This document shows, in pieces, positions 26,036 through 33,539 of a DNA stretch of 46,227 bases. The stretch comes from Planctomycetia bacterium (lineage in GTDB: Bacteria > Planctomycetota > Planctomycetia > Pirellulales > Thermoguttaceae). The position numbers and the translations under genes are program-made. The DNA lies in the NCBI GenBank assembly GCA_030527015.1, contig JAUNBR010000027.1, positions 1 to 46,227 on the forward strand. The letters are read 5' to 3'. The notes beneath the pieces are model-generated. The model was not told the origin of the DNA. It saw only the letters and a program-made list of their open reading frames with translations, and ran no database searches. How positions within the stretch are numbered: position 1 is the first letter of the stretch; every line of letters begins with the position of its first letter.

Positions 26036-26149
26036 ATATTCCACACTATAAATTACTTTCCAGTCAGTCGGCATGCTTGCCAGCATTTTACTTCGCTAAA
26101 AATACTGGTTTTGTGACAGCGTAAAACGGAAATTTAAAATAAAATCAGT
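26032..26149 (+). repeat. Repeat copy 26
   Basis: Starts in the shared TATA of copy 25. CACACTATAAATTACTTTCC, an enlarged core with the palindrome GGCATGCTTGCC, then AACGGAAATTTAAAATAAAA. Ends at the stop of the Rex-fusion gene. Confidence 0.7.
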
Positions 26150-27053
26150 TTAAATTAAATTTTTCATTTAATAAATCAATTAACGTTTCTTTATTTACAC
26201 GGTGATAACAGATGTCATCAATTATAATATTAGGGCCGTTCGCGCAGTCTTCCACGCAGCACTTCCCGGACAGTTCGATTTGGGTGTCCAGTTTTTTTTC
26301 TTCAATAAAATTTTCAATAATCCGTAAATTTTCCTCGTTTCCTCTGGCAAAACAGGAACTTCCCATGCAAATTACGATTTTTCTCATGTTTTTTTCCTCC
26401 GTTTCGGAATTCGGATCTTTTAGACCGCGCTGTTTCATTTTGGCAGACAGAACAGCGAAACCGCCGGCGATCACTTCTCGCTGCACAATAATTTCATCCG
26501 GTACACGTAAACTTATATTCGCAAAATTCCAAAAAGCCTTCACTCCACAAGAAATCATTTCATCTACAATTTTTTGTGCATCCGTGGGGCCAACACATAT
26601 TATTCCTACTTTAGGTTTCAGCAGTTTTAAAATGGTGGGCATTCGCTGAATATCAAAAACTTCATGTGAATGGATAATTCTGCCAATTTTTACAGGATCA
26701 GAATCAAAAACAGAGGTAATTCGCATTCCGTATTCCGAGAATTCTTCGTGTCCCAGTAATGCACTTCCCAGTGAACCCGCACCGACGAGTGTCGCGTTAC
26801 ATTCCGTATCCCAGCCTAAATAAGTTCGTATGGCAGCGATTAAATCTTCTGTACGAAAACCCACGCCCGGCTGTCCGGTAATTCCCGTCAGTTCAAAATC
26901 TTTTCTGACAATAATCCTGTCCAGATTCATATAATTTGCCAGAACCGTCGTCGAGGCAAATTCTTTTCCTTCTGCATGGAGGAGCATTAATTTATGCAGA
27001 TAGGAAGGCATACGGCGAATGGCGGGTGTATTTTGTAATTTCATGCGCCCCAT
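26145..27053 (-). CDS. rex: Redox repressor Rex fused to a [2Fe-2S] thioredoxin-like domain
   Basis: 302 residues from the ATG at 27053 (AAGGA upstream; codons further up read repeat and leader DNA). Residues 1-205 are a complete Rex: winged helix (PSYLHKLMLLHAEGKEFASTT, IVRKDFELTG), then the NAD(H) fold with LVGAGSLGSALLG, and the Rex-typical VPDEIIVQREV. Rex represses fermentation genes until NADH rises. Residues 223-302 are a thioredoxin-like ferredoxin with C229, C234, C266, C270 (C-x4-C and C-x3-C), as in HydC and the HydB N-terminus. Ordinary Rex is about 210 residues and lacks this. No stop or frameshift separates the parts. A strong internal ribosome site precedes Met223, so the end domain may also be made alone. 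It lies upstream of the hydrogenase genes, its probable targets. Confidence 0.88.
   Translation of the reverse strand: MGRMKLQNTPAIRRMPSYLHKLMLLHAEGKEFASTTVLANYMNLDRIIVRKDFELTGITGQPGVGFRTEDLIAAIRTYLGWDTECNATLVGAGSLGSALLGHEEFSEYGMRITSVFDSDPVKIGRIIHSHEVFDIQRMPTILKLLKPKVGIICVGPTDAQKIVDEMISCGVKAFWNFANISLRVPDEIIVQREVIAGGFAVLSAKMKQRGLKDPNSETEEKNMRKIVICMGSSCFARGNEENLRIIENFIEEKKLDTQIELSGKCCVEDCANGPNIIIDDICYHRVNKETLIDLLNEKFNLN
26387..26400 (-). promoter_or_regulatory. Internal ribosome binding site in the Rex fusion gene
   Basis: On the minus strand GGAGG (26400-26396), eight bases, then ATG (26387-26385) in the reading frame of the fusion, exactly where the [2Fe-2S] domain starts (MRKIVICMG). It would give an 80-residue ferredoxin-like protein ending at 26145. 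Confidence 0.6.
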
Positions 27054-27125
27054 GACGATCTTCCTTAAAACAGAACAGTAAATGTTTACAAGAAAATTGT
27101 TTAAAAAATATTTAAAATTCTTTAA

Positions 27126-27231
27126 TGATTCCCGATACACTATAAATTTCTGCTTCCCCGGCATTTTGTTTCGCTGAAAATATCTGCTTTCAGAGCCGCA
27201 AAAAACGGAAATTTAATGTGGAAACAGTATA
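27126..27231 (+). repeat. Dispersed palindromic repeat, copy 27
   Basis: CCCGATACACTATAAATTTC at left, core CCCCGGCATTTTGTTTCGC, right AATTTAATGTGGAAACAG then TATA. Lies in the leader of the Rex-fusion gene. Confidence 0.92.
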
Positions 27232-27606
27232 TATTCTGATTTTACGCTTTCAAATTTTTATTTCGTACGATTAATGATTTAGTATTTCACGAATAACAAA
27301 ATACAAGAAAAATAAAATTTACAAAATATATTAGGCCTAAATGATTTCCAGTATAAATCATTTTTTTGAAGCGTCAAGTAATAGATAGGTATTTTTTTAT
27401 CGAATTTATTTGACTTTCTCTGAAATTTCCATTTTTCAGTCAGAAAAACTGATTTTTGTGGATTCTGAAATGTCAGATCAACAAAAATTGATAGTGATGC
27501 GAAAACAAAAATACTTTTTTGAAATTCGGATATTTATTCTGATTTTACGCAATTTTTTTTGTGTTTATATTCAAAATAAGAGAAACTGCATTTTATATGT
27601 GGTGGA
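27232..27606. other. AT-rich intergenic stretch
   Basis: No gene supported; two very decayed repeat-like patches near 27250-27330 and 27418-27500. The segment AATAGATAGG...TTTTTTTATCG at 27379-27401 echoes the inverted repeat upstream of adhE (30694-30713). Confidence 0.4.
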
Positions 27607-27703
27607 TATGTACTGGTTTCACTTTAAATTTCTGTTTTGTGCAGCAGGCTTTTCAGTGAAGCAAAATACCGGAGAAGCGGAATTTTATAGTGTATCGGGT
27701 ATA
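27607..27703 (-). repeat. Dispersed palindromic repeat, copy 28
   Basis: TATGTACTGGTTTCACTTTA at the left; right end AGTGTATCGGGTATA intact. About 10 bp of the core (after GTGCAGC) are missing. Confidence 0.88.
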
Positions 27704-27718
27704 AAAATAAAAAAATAC

Positions 27719-27763
27719 GTAAAAAAAGAACCAGAGAGGTAACATATTTCAGTATACCTCTCT
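27719..27763 (-). terminator. Intrinsic terminator for adhE
   Basis: Minus-strand stem AGAGAGGTA (27763-27755) / TACCTCTCT (27741-27733) with a 13-nt loop, followed by GGTTCTTTTTTT. About 200 bp past the adhE stop, with one repeat copy between. Confidence 0.75.
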
Positions 27764-27804
27764 GATTCCCATTCCTGGACAGAAATTTCATTTTTAATAC
27801 ACTT

Positions 27805-27924
27805 TATACTCGATACACTATAAAATTTCCGCTTTCTCTGTCGGTCGACAGACAGGCGTTTTGTTTCACTGAAAAGCCTGCTTTCAGAGCCGCATAAAAC
27901 AGAAATTTAAGGAGAATCAGTATT
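27805..27924 (+). repeat. Repeat copy 29 with inserted palindrome
   Basis: Full plus copy (TATACTCGATACACTATAAA to GGAGAATCAGTATT) carrying an extra CTGTCGGTCGACAGACAG segment in place of the usual CCCCGG junction of the left arm. Confidence 0.88.
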
Positions 27925-27968
27925 TTTCTCGAAAAAATTTAAATTTGGCATTCTGCGCAACAAAAATC

Positions 27969-30587
27969 TTAAAATGAACCGGTCTGTTTTCCGTAATAAG
28001 CGTTTAAGTACATCTGCTTAATTTCAGAAATAAGAGGGTAACGTGGATTGGCCGCTGTGCACTGATCGTCGAAAGCGTCTTCCGCCAACTCGTCCAGCCG
28101 TTCAAGAAATTCTTTTTCTTGGACGCCGGCTTCCTGAATGGTACTGGGGATTTCCAGATCATCACATAATTTTCGTAGCTCTTTTATCAGGCGTTCAAAT
28201 AAAATATCATCCGATTCTTCCAGACTGCCGAAACCCAGATAACGTGCCATGCGCGCATAACGTGCTCGTGCTTCAGGGAAACCGTACTGTGGGAAGGCGG
28301 CCTGTTTTCGAGGAGCTTCAGAGGCGTTAAAACGCAGAACCTGCTCGATCAGTAATGCATTCGCCAGACCGTGAGGAATATTAAATGCGGCTCCGAGTTT
28401 ATGGGCCATGGAGTGGCACACACCTAAAAAAGCGTTCGCGAAAGACATTCCGGCCATGCTGGCGGCGTTATGTACTTTTTCTCGGGCGTGAATGTCTGTT
28501 AGGCCGTGATGATAAGCGGTACGCAGATATTTAAACAGTACTCGGCAAGATTCCAGTGAAAGCGCGATCGTAAAATCGGAAGCAGTAACTGCCACCATGG
28601 ACTCCATGGCGTGTACCACGGCGTCTATTCCTGAGTAGGCGGTCAGTTTTTTAGGCATGGTACGCACTAAATCCGGGTCAATAATTGCCATGCTGGGTAA
28701 TAACTGGTAATCGGTGATAGGATATTTTTGGCCAGTACGGTCATCCGTCACCACGGCGAAAGGTGTTACTTCACTTCCGGTGCCAGAAGTGGTGGGAATA
28801 CAGATAAGTTTTGCCTTCACACCAAGCTGCGGAAACTGATATACGCGTTTTCGAATATCCATAAAACGTAATGAAATATCCTCGAATTCTATTTCTGGAT
28901 GTTCGTATAACAGCCACATAAGTTTCGCGGCGTCCATGGGACTTCCCCCGCCGACAGCCACTAATAAATCCGGCGCAAAATTCCGAATCTGCTCATTTCC
29001 TTTATGGATGGTTGACAGGTCTGGGTCCGGTTTTACATCACTAAAGATTTTAACTTCCACACCGATTTTTTCCAGTTCCCGTGAAACCATATCCGCCAGA
29101 CCGAGATCAAAAATGGGCTGGTCTGTGATAATCATGGCGCGTTTTGCTCCAGCCAACTCTCGAATGGCCAGAGGTAAACATCCACTTTTGAAATAAACTT
29201 TTTGCGGCACACGAAACCAGAGCATATTTTCTCGCCTTTCAGAAATGGTTTTAATATTAATGAGATGTTTTACGCCGACATTTTCACTGACACTATTTCC
29301 TCCCCAGCTTCCACATCCTAATGTTAAAGAGGGTTCCAGGCGAAAATTATAAATATCTCCGATCGCTCCCTGACTGGATGGCTGATTAATCAGTACGCGG
29401 CCCGTGGAGGCGATTACTCCGAACTGTAAAATCCGATCCTGATTCGTCTGATTCGTATATAAAACGGATGTGTGCCCCATGCCTCCGAATTTAATTAGCT
29501 CTTCGGCGCGAGTCACCGCCGCTTCAAAATTCGGCTCTGTATACATTCCCAGCACGGGAGACAGTTTTTCGTAACTCATGGGTTCATCTCGGCTTACTAT
29601 TTCTGCCTCCCCAATTAAAACTTTAGTCTCTTCAGGAACTGAAAATCCGGAGATTTCAGCGATTTTCCATGCGGGCTGACCGACGATTGCCGCGTTTAGT
29701 TTTCCATTCTGAATGATCGTATTCCCGAGCTTTTCTTTTTCTTCGGGTGTACATATGTGCGCACCCCGTTTTATGAATTCTTGCTTTACTTTATCGTATA
29801 CATCTTTCACGACGATAACGGACTGTTCTGAAGCACAGATCATACCATTATCAAAAGTTTTACTTAATAAAATGGAATTTACCGCGATTCGAATGTCGGC
29901 TGTTTCGTCAATAATCGCGGGTGTGTTTCCTGCGCCGACTCCGATCGCCGGTTTTCCAGAAGAGTATGCCGCGTGCACCATGCCGGGGCCACCTGTGGCT
30001 AAAATCAGATTAATATGTGGATGAGACATCAGGGCGCGAGAGAGTTCGACACTTGGTTCCTCGATCCATCCGATAATTCCTTCAGGTGCACCTGCGGCGA
30101 CTGCGGCGTCAAGAATTAATTTTGCTGCCATGACCGTACTTTTTTTTGCACGTGGATGTGGAGAAAATATAATTCCATTTCGTGTTTTCAGAGATAAAAG
30201 TGATTTAAAAATAGTGGTGGAAGTCGGATTCGTGGTCGGAATGACACCCGCCAGAAGTCCCACCGCTTCGGCGATTCGGCAGATTCCGAACTGTTCGTCA
30301 CGCTCAATTACGCCGCAGGTTTTATCATTTTTGAATTTATTATAAATAAATTCTGCAGCGAAATGATTTTTGATGACTTTATCTTCAGTGATTCCCATTC
30401 CCGTTTCTTCCGCGGCAGCTTTTGCCAGAGGTAATCGCGCGGCAGAAGCCGCCAGAGCGGCAGCACGAAAAATATAATCGACTTTCTCTTGAGGAAAGTT
30501 CGCGTATTCTTCCTGTGCTTTCCGAACACGTTCAATAATTTTATTTAATTGTTCCTCAGCGAGTGTGTTTTCGACATTTATTTCCAT
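27969..30587 (-). CDS. adhE: Bifunctional acetaldehyde-CoA / alcohol dehydrogenase
   Basis: 872 residues from the ATG at 30587 (AAAGGAG upstream; earlier in-frame codons are leader). Residues 1-440 are the CoA-acylating aldehyde dehydrogenase with catalytic Cys near 247 in GMICASEQS and NAD-binding GVGAGNTPA; a linker (SWGGNSVSENVGVKHL) follows; residues 450-872 are an iron-dependent alcohol dehydrogenase with GGGSPMDAAK, PTTSGTGSEVTPFAV, and the metal-binding FLGVCHSMAHKLGA and FNIPHGLANA. It turns acetyl-CoA into ethanol with two NADH. AdhE is a classic Rex target, and a Rex gene lies just downstream; operator-like repeats stand upstream. Confidence 0.96.
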   Translation of the reverse strand: MEINVENTLAEEQLNKIIERVRKAQEEYANFPQEKVDYIFRAAALAASAARLPLAKAAAEETGMGITEDKVIKNHFAAEFIYNKFKNDKTCGVIERDEQFGICRIAEAVGLLAGVIPTTNPTSTTIFKSLLSLKTRNGIIFSPHPRAKKSTVMAAKLILDAAVAAGAPEGIIGWIEEPSVELSRALMSHPHINLILATGGPGMVHAAYSSGKPAIGVGAGNTPAIIDETADIRIAVNSILLSKTFDNGMICASEQSVIVVKDVYDKVKQEFIKRGAHICTPEEKEKLGNTIIQNGKLNAAIVGQPAWKIAEISGFSVPEETKVLIGEAEIVSRDEPMSYEKLSPVLGMYTEPNFEAAVTRAEELIKFGGMGHTSVLYTNQTNQDRILQFGVIASTGRVLINQPSSQGAIGDIYNFRLEPSLTLGCGSWGGNSVSENVGVKHLINIKTISERRENMLWFRVPQKVYFKSGCLPLAIRELAGAKRAMIITDQPIFDLGLADMVSRELEKIGVEVKIFSDVKPDPDLSTIHKGNEQIRNFAPDLLVAVGGGSPMDAAKLMWLLYEHPEIEFEDISLRFMDIRKRVYQFPQLGVKAKLICIPTTSGTGSEVTPFAVVTDDRTGQKYPITDYQLLPSMAIIDPDLVRTMPKKLTAYSGIDAVVHAMESMVAVTASDFTIALSLESCRVLFKYLRTAYHHGLTDIHAREKVHNAASMAGMSFANAFLGVCHSMAHKLGAAFNIPHGLANALLIEQVLRFNASEAPRKQAAFPQYGFPEARARYARMARYLGFGSLEESDDILFERLIKELRKLCDDLEIPSTIQEAGVQEKEFLERLDELAEDAFDDQCTAANPRYPLISEIKQMYLNAYYGKQTGSF

Positions 30588-30630
30588 GATTTTCTCCTTT
30601 ATAATATTAAAATGGTAAAATTTTGTCAGG

Positions 30631-30655
30631 CAGTTTTTGTAATTATAGGAAACTG
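30631..30655 (-). promoter_or_regulatory. Inverted repeat around a -10-like box before adhE
   Basis: CAGTTT (30631-30636) and AAACTG (30650-30655), 13 bp apart, enclose a minus-strand TATAAT (30647-30642), 55 bp before the adhE start. No good -35 at 16-18 bp, though TTGACA overlaps the arm. Could be an operator; does not match the usual Rex box. Confidence 0.4.
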
Positions 30656-30693
30656 TCAAGTCGAAATGAATAAAAATTTATCGATATAAATAT

Positions 30694-30713
30694 ATAGATA
30701 TTTTTTTATCTAT
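30694..30713. promoter_or_regulatory. Perfect inverted repeat upstream of adhE
   Basis: ATAGATA (30694-30700), six T, TATCTAT (30707-30713). Seven-base arms in an AT-rich region; possible operator. Confidence 0.35.
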
Positions 30714-30893
30714 TAAGAGTGTACCACTTTTTTCCTTTTTGTAAAGGGGAATGCGAATATTTTTTAAAAAATAATGGTTTTTTATTTTTTAGATTATCTT
30801 TTTAATTTTCATTGTTTTAGATGATTTATATGAGAAATACTTTTTTATGACAGAAAAGAAGCGAGAGATGAATGCAGAATTTATGTGTATGCG

Positions 30894-31000
30894 CATACAC
30901 TGGTCCCACTTTAAATTTCCGTTTTATGCGGCTCTGAAAGCAGGCATTTTAGCGAAGCAAAATATGCTTGAGAAGCGGAAATTTATATGTATCAGGTATA
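30894..31000 (-). repeat. Dispersed palindromic repeat, copy 30
   Basis: CATACACTGGTCCCACTTTA at the left; core GCAGGCATTTTAGCGAAGC; right ATATGTATCAGGTATA. Confidence 0.9.
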
Positions 31001-31151
31001 AAAATAAGAAAATAGATACCCGGTTTTTATAAATTTTGGGGGGCAGAAAAGATCGGGCCAGAGTTTATATTTATCGTATATAATGAAATATTCTTTTCGT
31101 CATCACAGACAGGAATTCTGTATAGATTCTGCTGGCATGCGAATTTTAATT

Positions 31152-31253
31152 TATACGGGTTCTATTTTAAATCTCATTTTGAGTGACTCTGAAAACAGAG
31201 GCATATTCGGCGAAGGAAAAATTCTTGTGGAGCAGACGTTTATATCGGGTATA
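31152..31253 (-). repeat. Degenerate repeat copy 31
   Basis: TATACGGGTTCTATTTTAAA clear; core GAGGCATATTCGGCGAAGG; right TATATCGGGTATA. Confidence 0.75.
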
Positions 31254-31255
31254 AA

Positions 31256-31380
31256 TTATTCTCTGGCCCTACTTTAAAATTCTGTTTTGTAGTTTCTGAA
31301 AAAGTTATTTTCCGTGAAAAAAATACCGGCCGGCCTGTCCGCAGACTGGAGAAGCGGAATTTATGGTGTATCGAGTGTAA
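31256..31380 (-). repeat. Repeat copy 32 with enlarged core
   Basis: Follows copy 31 directly in the same orientation. CCCTACTTTAAAATTCTG left, extra CCGGCCGGCCTGTCCGCAG segment, right TTATGGTGTATCGAGTG. Confidence 0.75.
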
Positions 31381-31391
31381 ATTTTGTTTTT

Positions 31392-31496
31392 TATACCCGA
31401 TACATTATAAAATTCAGCTTCACCGGCTTTTTTGCTTCGCTGAAAAGCCTGCTTTTAGAGCCGCACGAAACGAAATTTTAAATTGGAACCAGTATA
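31392..31496 (+). repeat. Dispersed palindromic repeat, copy 33
   Basis: TATACCCGATACATTATAAA left, CACGAAACGAAATTTTAAAT and TGGAACCAGTATA right. Confidence 0.92.
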
Positions 31497-31511
31497 ACTG
31501 CGGACGGATGG

Positions 31512-31566
31512 TGGTATTTTCAGTGAAAGAAAACAGGAAAAGTGAAATTTTATCGCGGGCGGATCA
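31512..31566 (-). repeat. Partial repeat copy 34
   Basis: Right half of a minus copy: GTATTTTCAGTGAAAGAAA, then GTGAAATTTTATCGCGGG. Left half absent; abuts copy 35. Confidence 0.5.
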
Positions 31567-31672
31567 TGTACCCGATACACTATAAATTTTCGCTTCGCCG
31601 GCATTTTTCTTCGCTGAAAAAGCCTGCTTTAAGATCCGCAAAAAAACGGAAATTTAAAGTGGAGTCAGTATA
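31566..31672 (+). repeat. Dispersed palindromic repeat, copy 35
   Basis: TGTACCCGATACACTATAAA to AAAGTGGAGTCAGTATA; ends two bases before the aroDE stop codon, so it may serve as a hairpin at the mRNA 3' end. Confidence 0.92.
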
Positions 31673-31674
31673 AC

Positions 31675-33255
31675 TTACCATTTTACCGTACTCGTCGCTT
31701 TTTTTACCACATCTCGCATAATTTCTAGCGGTGGGGCGATTCCTGTAAAATGCTGGAACTGGAGTCCTGCCTGCAGAACGAACATGCTAAGACCGCTGAC
31801 GGTGGCGCATCCTGCCTGTTTTGCCTCTTTTAAAAGCAGTGTATTTTCTGGATTATATACCACATCAAAAACGGTCATGTCAGCATTCAGATATTTTGCC
31901 TCAAAAGGCGTGGCGTCTTGGCGCGGATACATTCCGATCGGCGTGCAGTTTATTAAAATATTCGCTTTACAAAAATGGCGCTGTGTCCAAAGAATGGATC
32001 TGGCATTATATCCTTCCATATTCAGTTTATGCGCCAGATCATCAGCACGTGAAGTTTCGCCGTCTGCGAGGATGATTTCCGCGCCGCGCCGTGCCGCACC
32101 GATCGCCACGGCTTTTCCCACACCGCCGGCGCCAAGAATTAAAACGGATTTTCCGCTCAGAGGCTGTTTTATAGGCATTCCGGTTTCTGGGTCATCATTC
32201 GGTTCTGTCCAGGGAGTATACTGAGGAATTTCTGGATTATTCATAACTTCTGCCAGCGCGGTCATGGCTGCCTGGTAATCGGTGTTTATGCCGACACGTA
32301 TTTTTTCTTCGGGAGAGCCTGCCCACAGGAGGGTATTACATGCGCCCACGACATTCACGCTGGTATCACGTTTATCCAGTTTCGGGAGAACGGATTCTTT
32401 ATGGGGAATCGTAATGCTTAAACCCTTAATATTTAATTCAGGGCAGATCGTTTCCAGCATTTCATTTAAGAATTCCTGCTGAACGCGTAAAGGCAGGTAC
32501 AGATGGTCGTCCATCTGGAGATGTGCGAAAGCGGAGTTATGGATCAGCGGACTGAGGCTGTGTCCCACGGGGTCTGCGATAACACCATAAATCTGGGTTT
32601 TCTCTGAAATTTTATCCACACGATAAAGCTGAGTCATTTCTTCCCAGGAAATTTGACCGGGGGCCGCTGGGGAGCGGGAGTCCATGCAGCAGTAAGTAAA
32701 TGGTGCTCCGAAACGCGTGCACAAGATACGGGAGGGAATGCCGAAATCACCCATACAGAAACCGATCGTCGGCAAAAGTTTATTTTTTTGCTCGACCAGT
32801 TTCAGCATCCGTAATGTGTCCAGCGGATTATTCGCCATGGTGCAGATTTTAATAATGTCGGGATCCTGTTTTGCCAGGCGTTCAAAAATTTCATCCAGAT
32901 TTTCCGGTGTCTGCTGAAAGTTATGGTAACTGATGATTCGTTTTGTTTTGCCGTATCTTGGCGTATCGGCGGCGACTCCGTCTTCTAAATCGATATATTC
33001 CACACCTTCGACGATCGCTGCCCTTAAAAGCATCTGTCGTGAATCTTCGGAAAACTGGTATTCTCCTCCATCACAGGGGCGGCGAATGGTGATAATTACC
33101 GGCGTGGGACGGTTACTCAGAAGTCGGGTAAAATTTACCCGTGTCTGTAAATGATCCAGGCGCATTTCCACTAAGGAAACTCCGTGTTCTGCTAAAAAAC
33201 GGTGCTGGGCTAATATTCCACGGTGCCGCGGCTGGGTGATGGTGACGCATAACAT
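31675..33255 (-). CDS. aroDE: Fused 3-dehydroquinate dehydratase / shikimate dehydrogenase
   Basis: 526 residues from the ATG at 33255 (AAGGA upstream; codons before it are repeat-derived). Residues 1-225 are a type I dehydroquinase: EMRLDHLQT, the catalytic-pair region ISYHNFQQTPENL and the Schiff-base lysine in DIIKICTMA. Residues 235-526 are shikimate dehydrogenase: IADPVGHSLSPLIHNSAF, SITIPHKE, the NADP motif LILGAGGVGKAVA, NCTPIGMYP and the Gln end VLQAGLQFQHFTG. The SDH part has a Pro/Glu-rich insertion (PEIPQYTPWTEPNDDPETG). It carries out steps 3 and 4 of the shikimate pathway. This fusion is known from planctomycetes, chlamydiae and plants. Confidence 0.95.
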   Translation of the reverse strand: MLCVTITQPRHRGILAQHRFLAEHGVSLVEMRLDHLQTRVNFTRLLSNRPTPVIITIRRPCDGGEYQFSEDSRQMLLRAAIVEGVEYIDLEDGVAADTPRYGKTKRIISYHNFQQTPENLDEIFERLAKQDPDIIKICTMANNPLDTLRMLKLVEQKNKLLPTIGFCMGDFGIPSRILCTRFGAPFTYCCMDSRSPAAPGQISWEEMTQLYRVDKISEKTQIYGVIADPVGHSLSPLIHNSAFAHLQMDDHLYLPLRVQQEFLNEMLETICPELNIKGLSITIPHKESVLPKLDKRDTSVNVVGACNTLLWAGSPEEKIRVGINTDYQAAMTALAEVMNNPEIPQYTPWTEPNDDPETGMPIKQPLSGKSVLILGAGGVGKAVAIGAARRGAEIILADGETSRADDLAHKLNMEGYNARSILWTQRHFCKANILINCTPIGMYPRQDATPFEAKYLNADMTVFDVVYNPENTLLLKEAKQAGCATVSGLSMFVLQAGLQFQHFTGIAPPLEIMRDVVKKATSTVKW

Positions 33256-33282
33256 GAGCAGTTCCTTTCGTGAGTAAAAAAA

Positions 33283-33407
33283 TATCGGGTTCTCTTTAAA
33301 ATTTCCGTTTCGTATGGCTCTGAAAACAAGCATTTTCAGCATGTAAAAATGCCGGCCTGTCTGTCGGCCGACAGGGGGAGCGGAAATTTATAATGCATGG
33401 AAGTATA
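33283..33407 (-). repeat. Repeat copy 36 with inserted palindrome
   Basis: TATCGGGTTCTCTTTAAAAT left; extra CCTGTCTGTCGGCCGACAGG between core and right arm; right end AATGCATGGAAGTATA. It overlaps the leader of aroDE. Confidence 0.88.
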
Positions 33408-33410
33408 ACA

Positions 33411-33531
33411 GGTGCTAATTTACTTTAAATTTCGTTTTTGTGGTATTCTGAAAGCTGGCATTTCGTGTCTCGCAAAAAGCCAGGAAAAAGGAAGTTTATC
33501 GTAATGGAAATGGATGTGAATCGAGAATAAA
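33411..33531 (-). repeat. Degenerate repeat copy 37
   Basis: AATTTACTTTAAATTTCG and GAAGTTTATCGTAATGG recognisable; right end extended and diverged. Confidence 0.6.
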
Positions 33532-33539
33532 TATATATC

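Larger units (their letters stand above)
30588..30893. other. Upstream region of adhE
   Basis: AT-rich promoter region holding the two inverted repeats listed below and no gene. From 30720 on it is mostly A/T runs. Confidence 0.5.

Noticed and set aside
27061..27120. Rex operator upstream of rex (TTGTTTAA...TTTAAAA)
   Set aside because: Only a loose match to the TTGTTAA-N4-TTAACAA type box in very AT-rich DNA; not enough to call.
27410..27742. 110-codon plus-strand frame
   Set aside because: Its last third is simply the translated repeat end (AEFYSVSGIKI), the rest is AT-rich with no motif or ribosome site.
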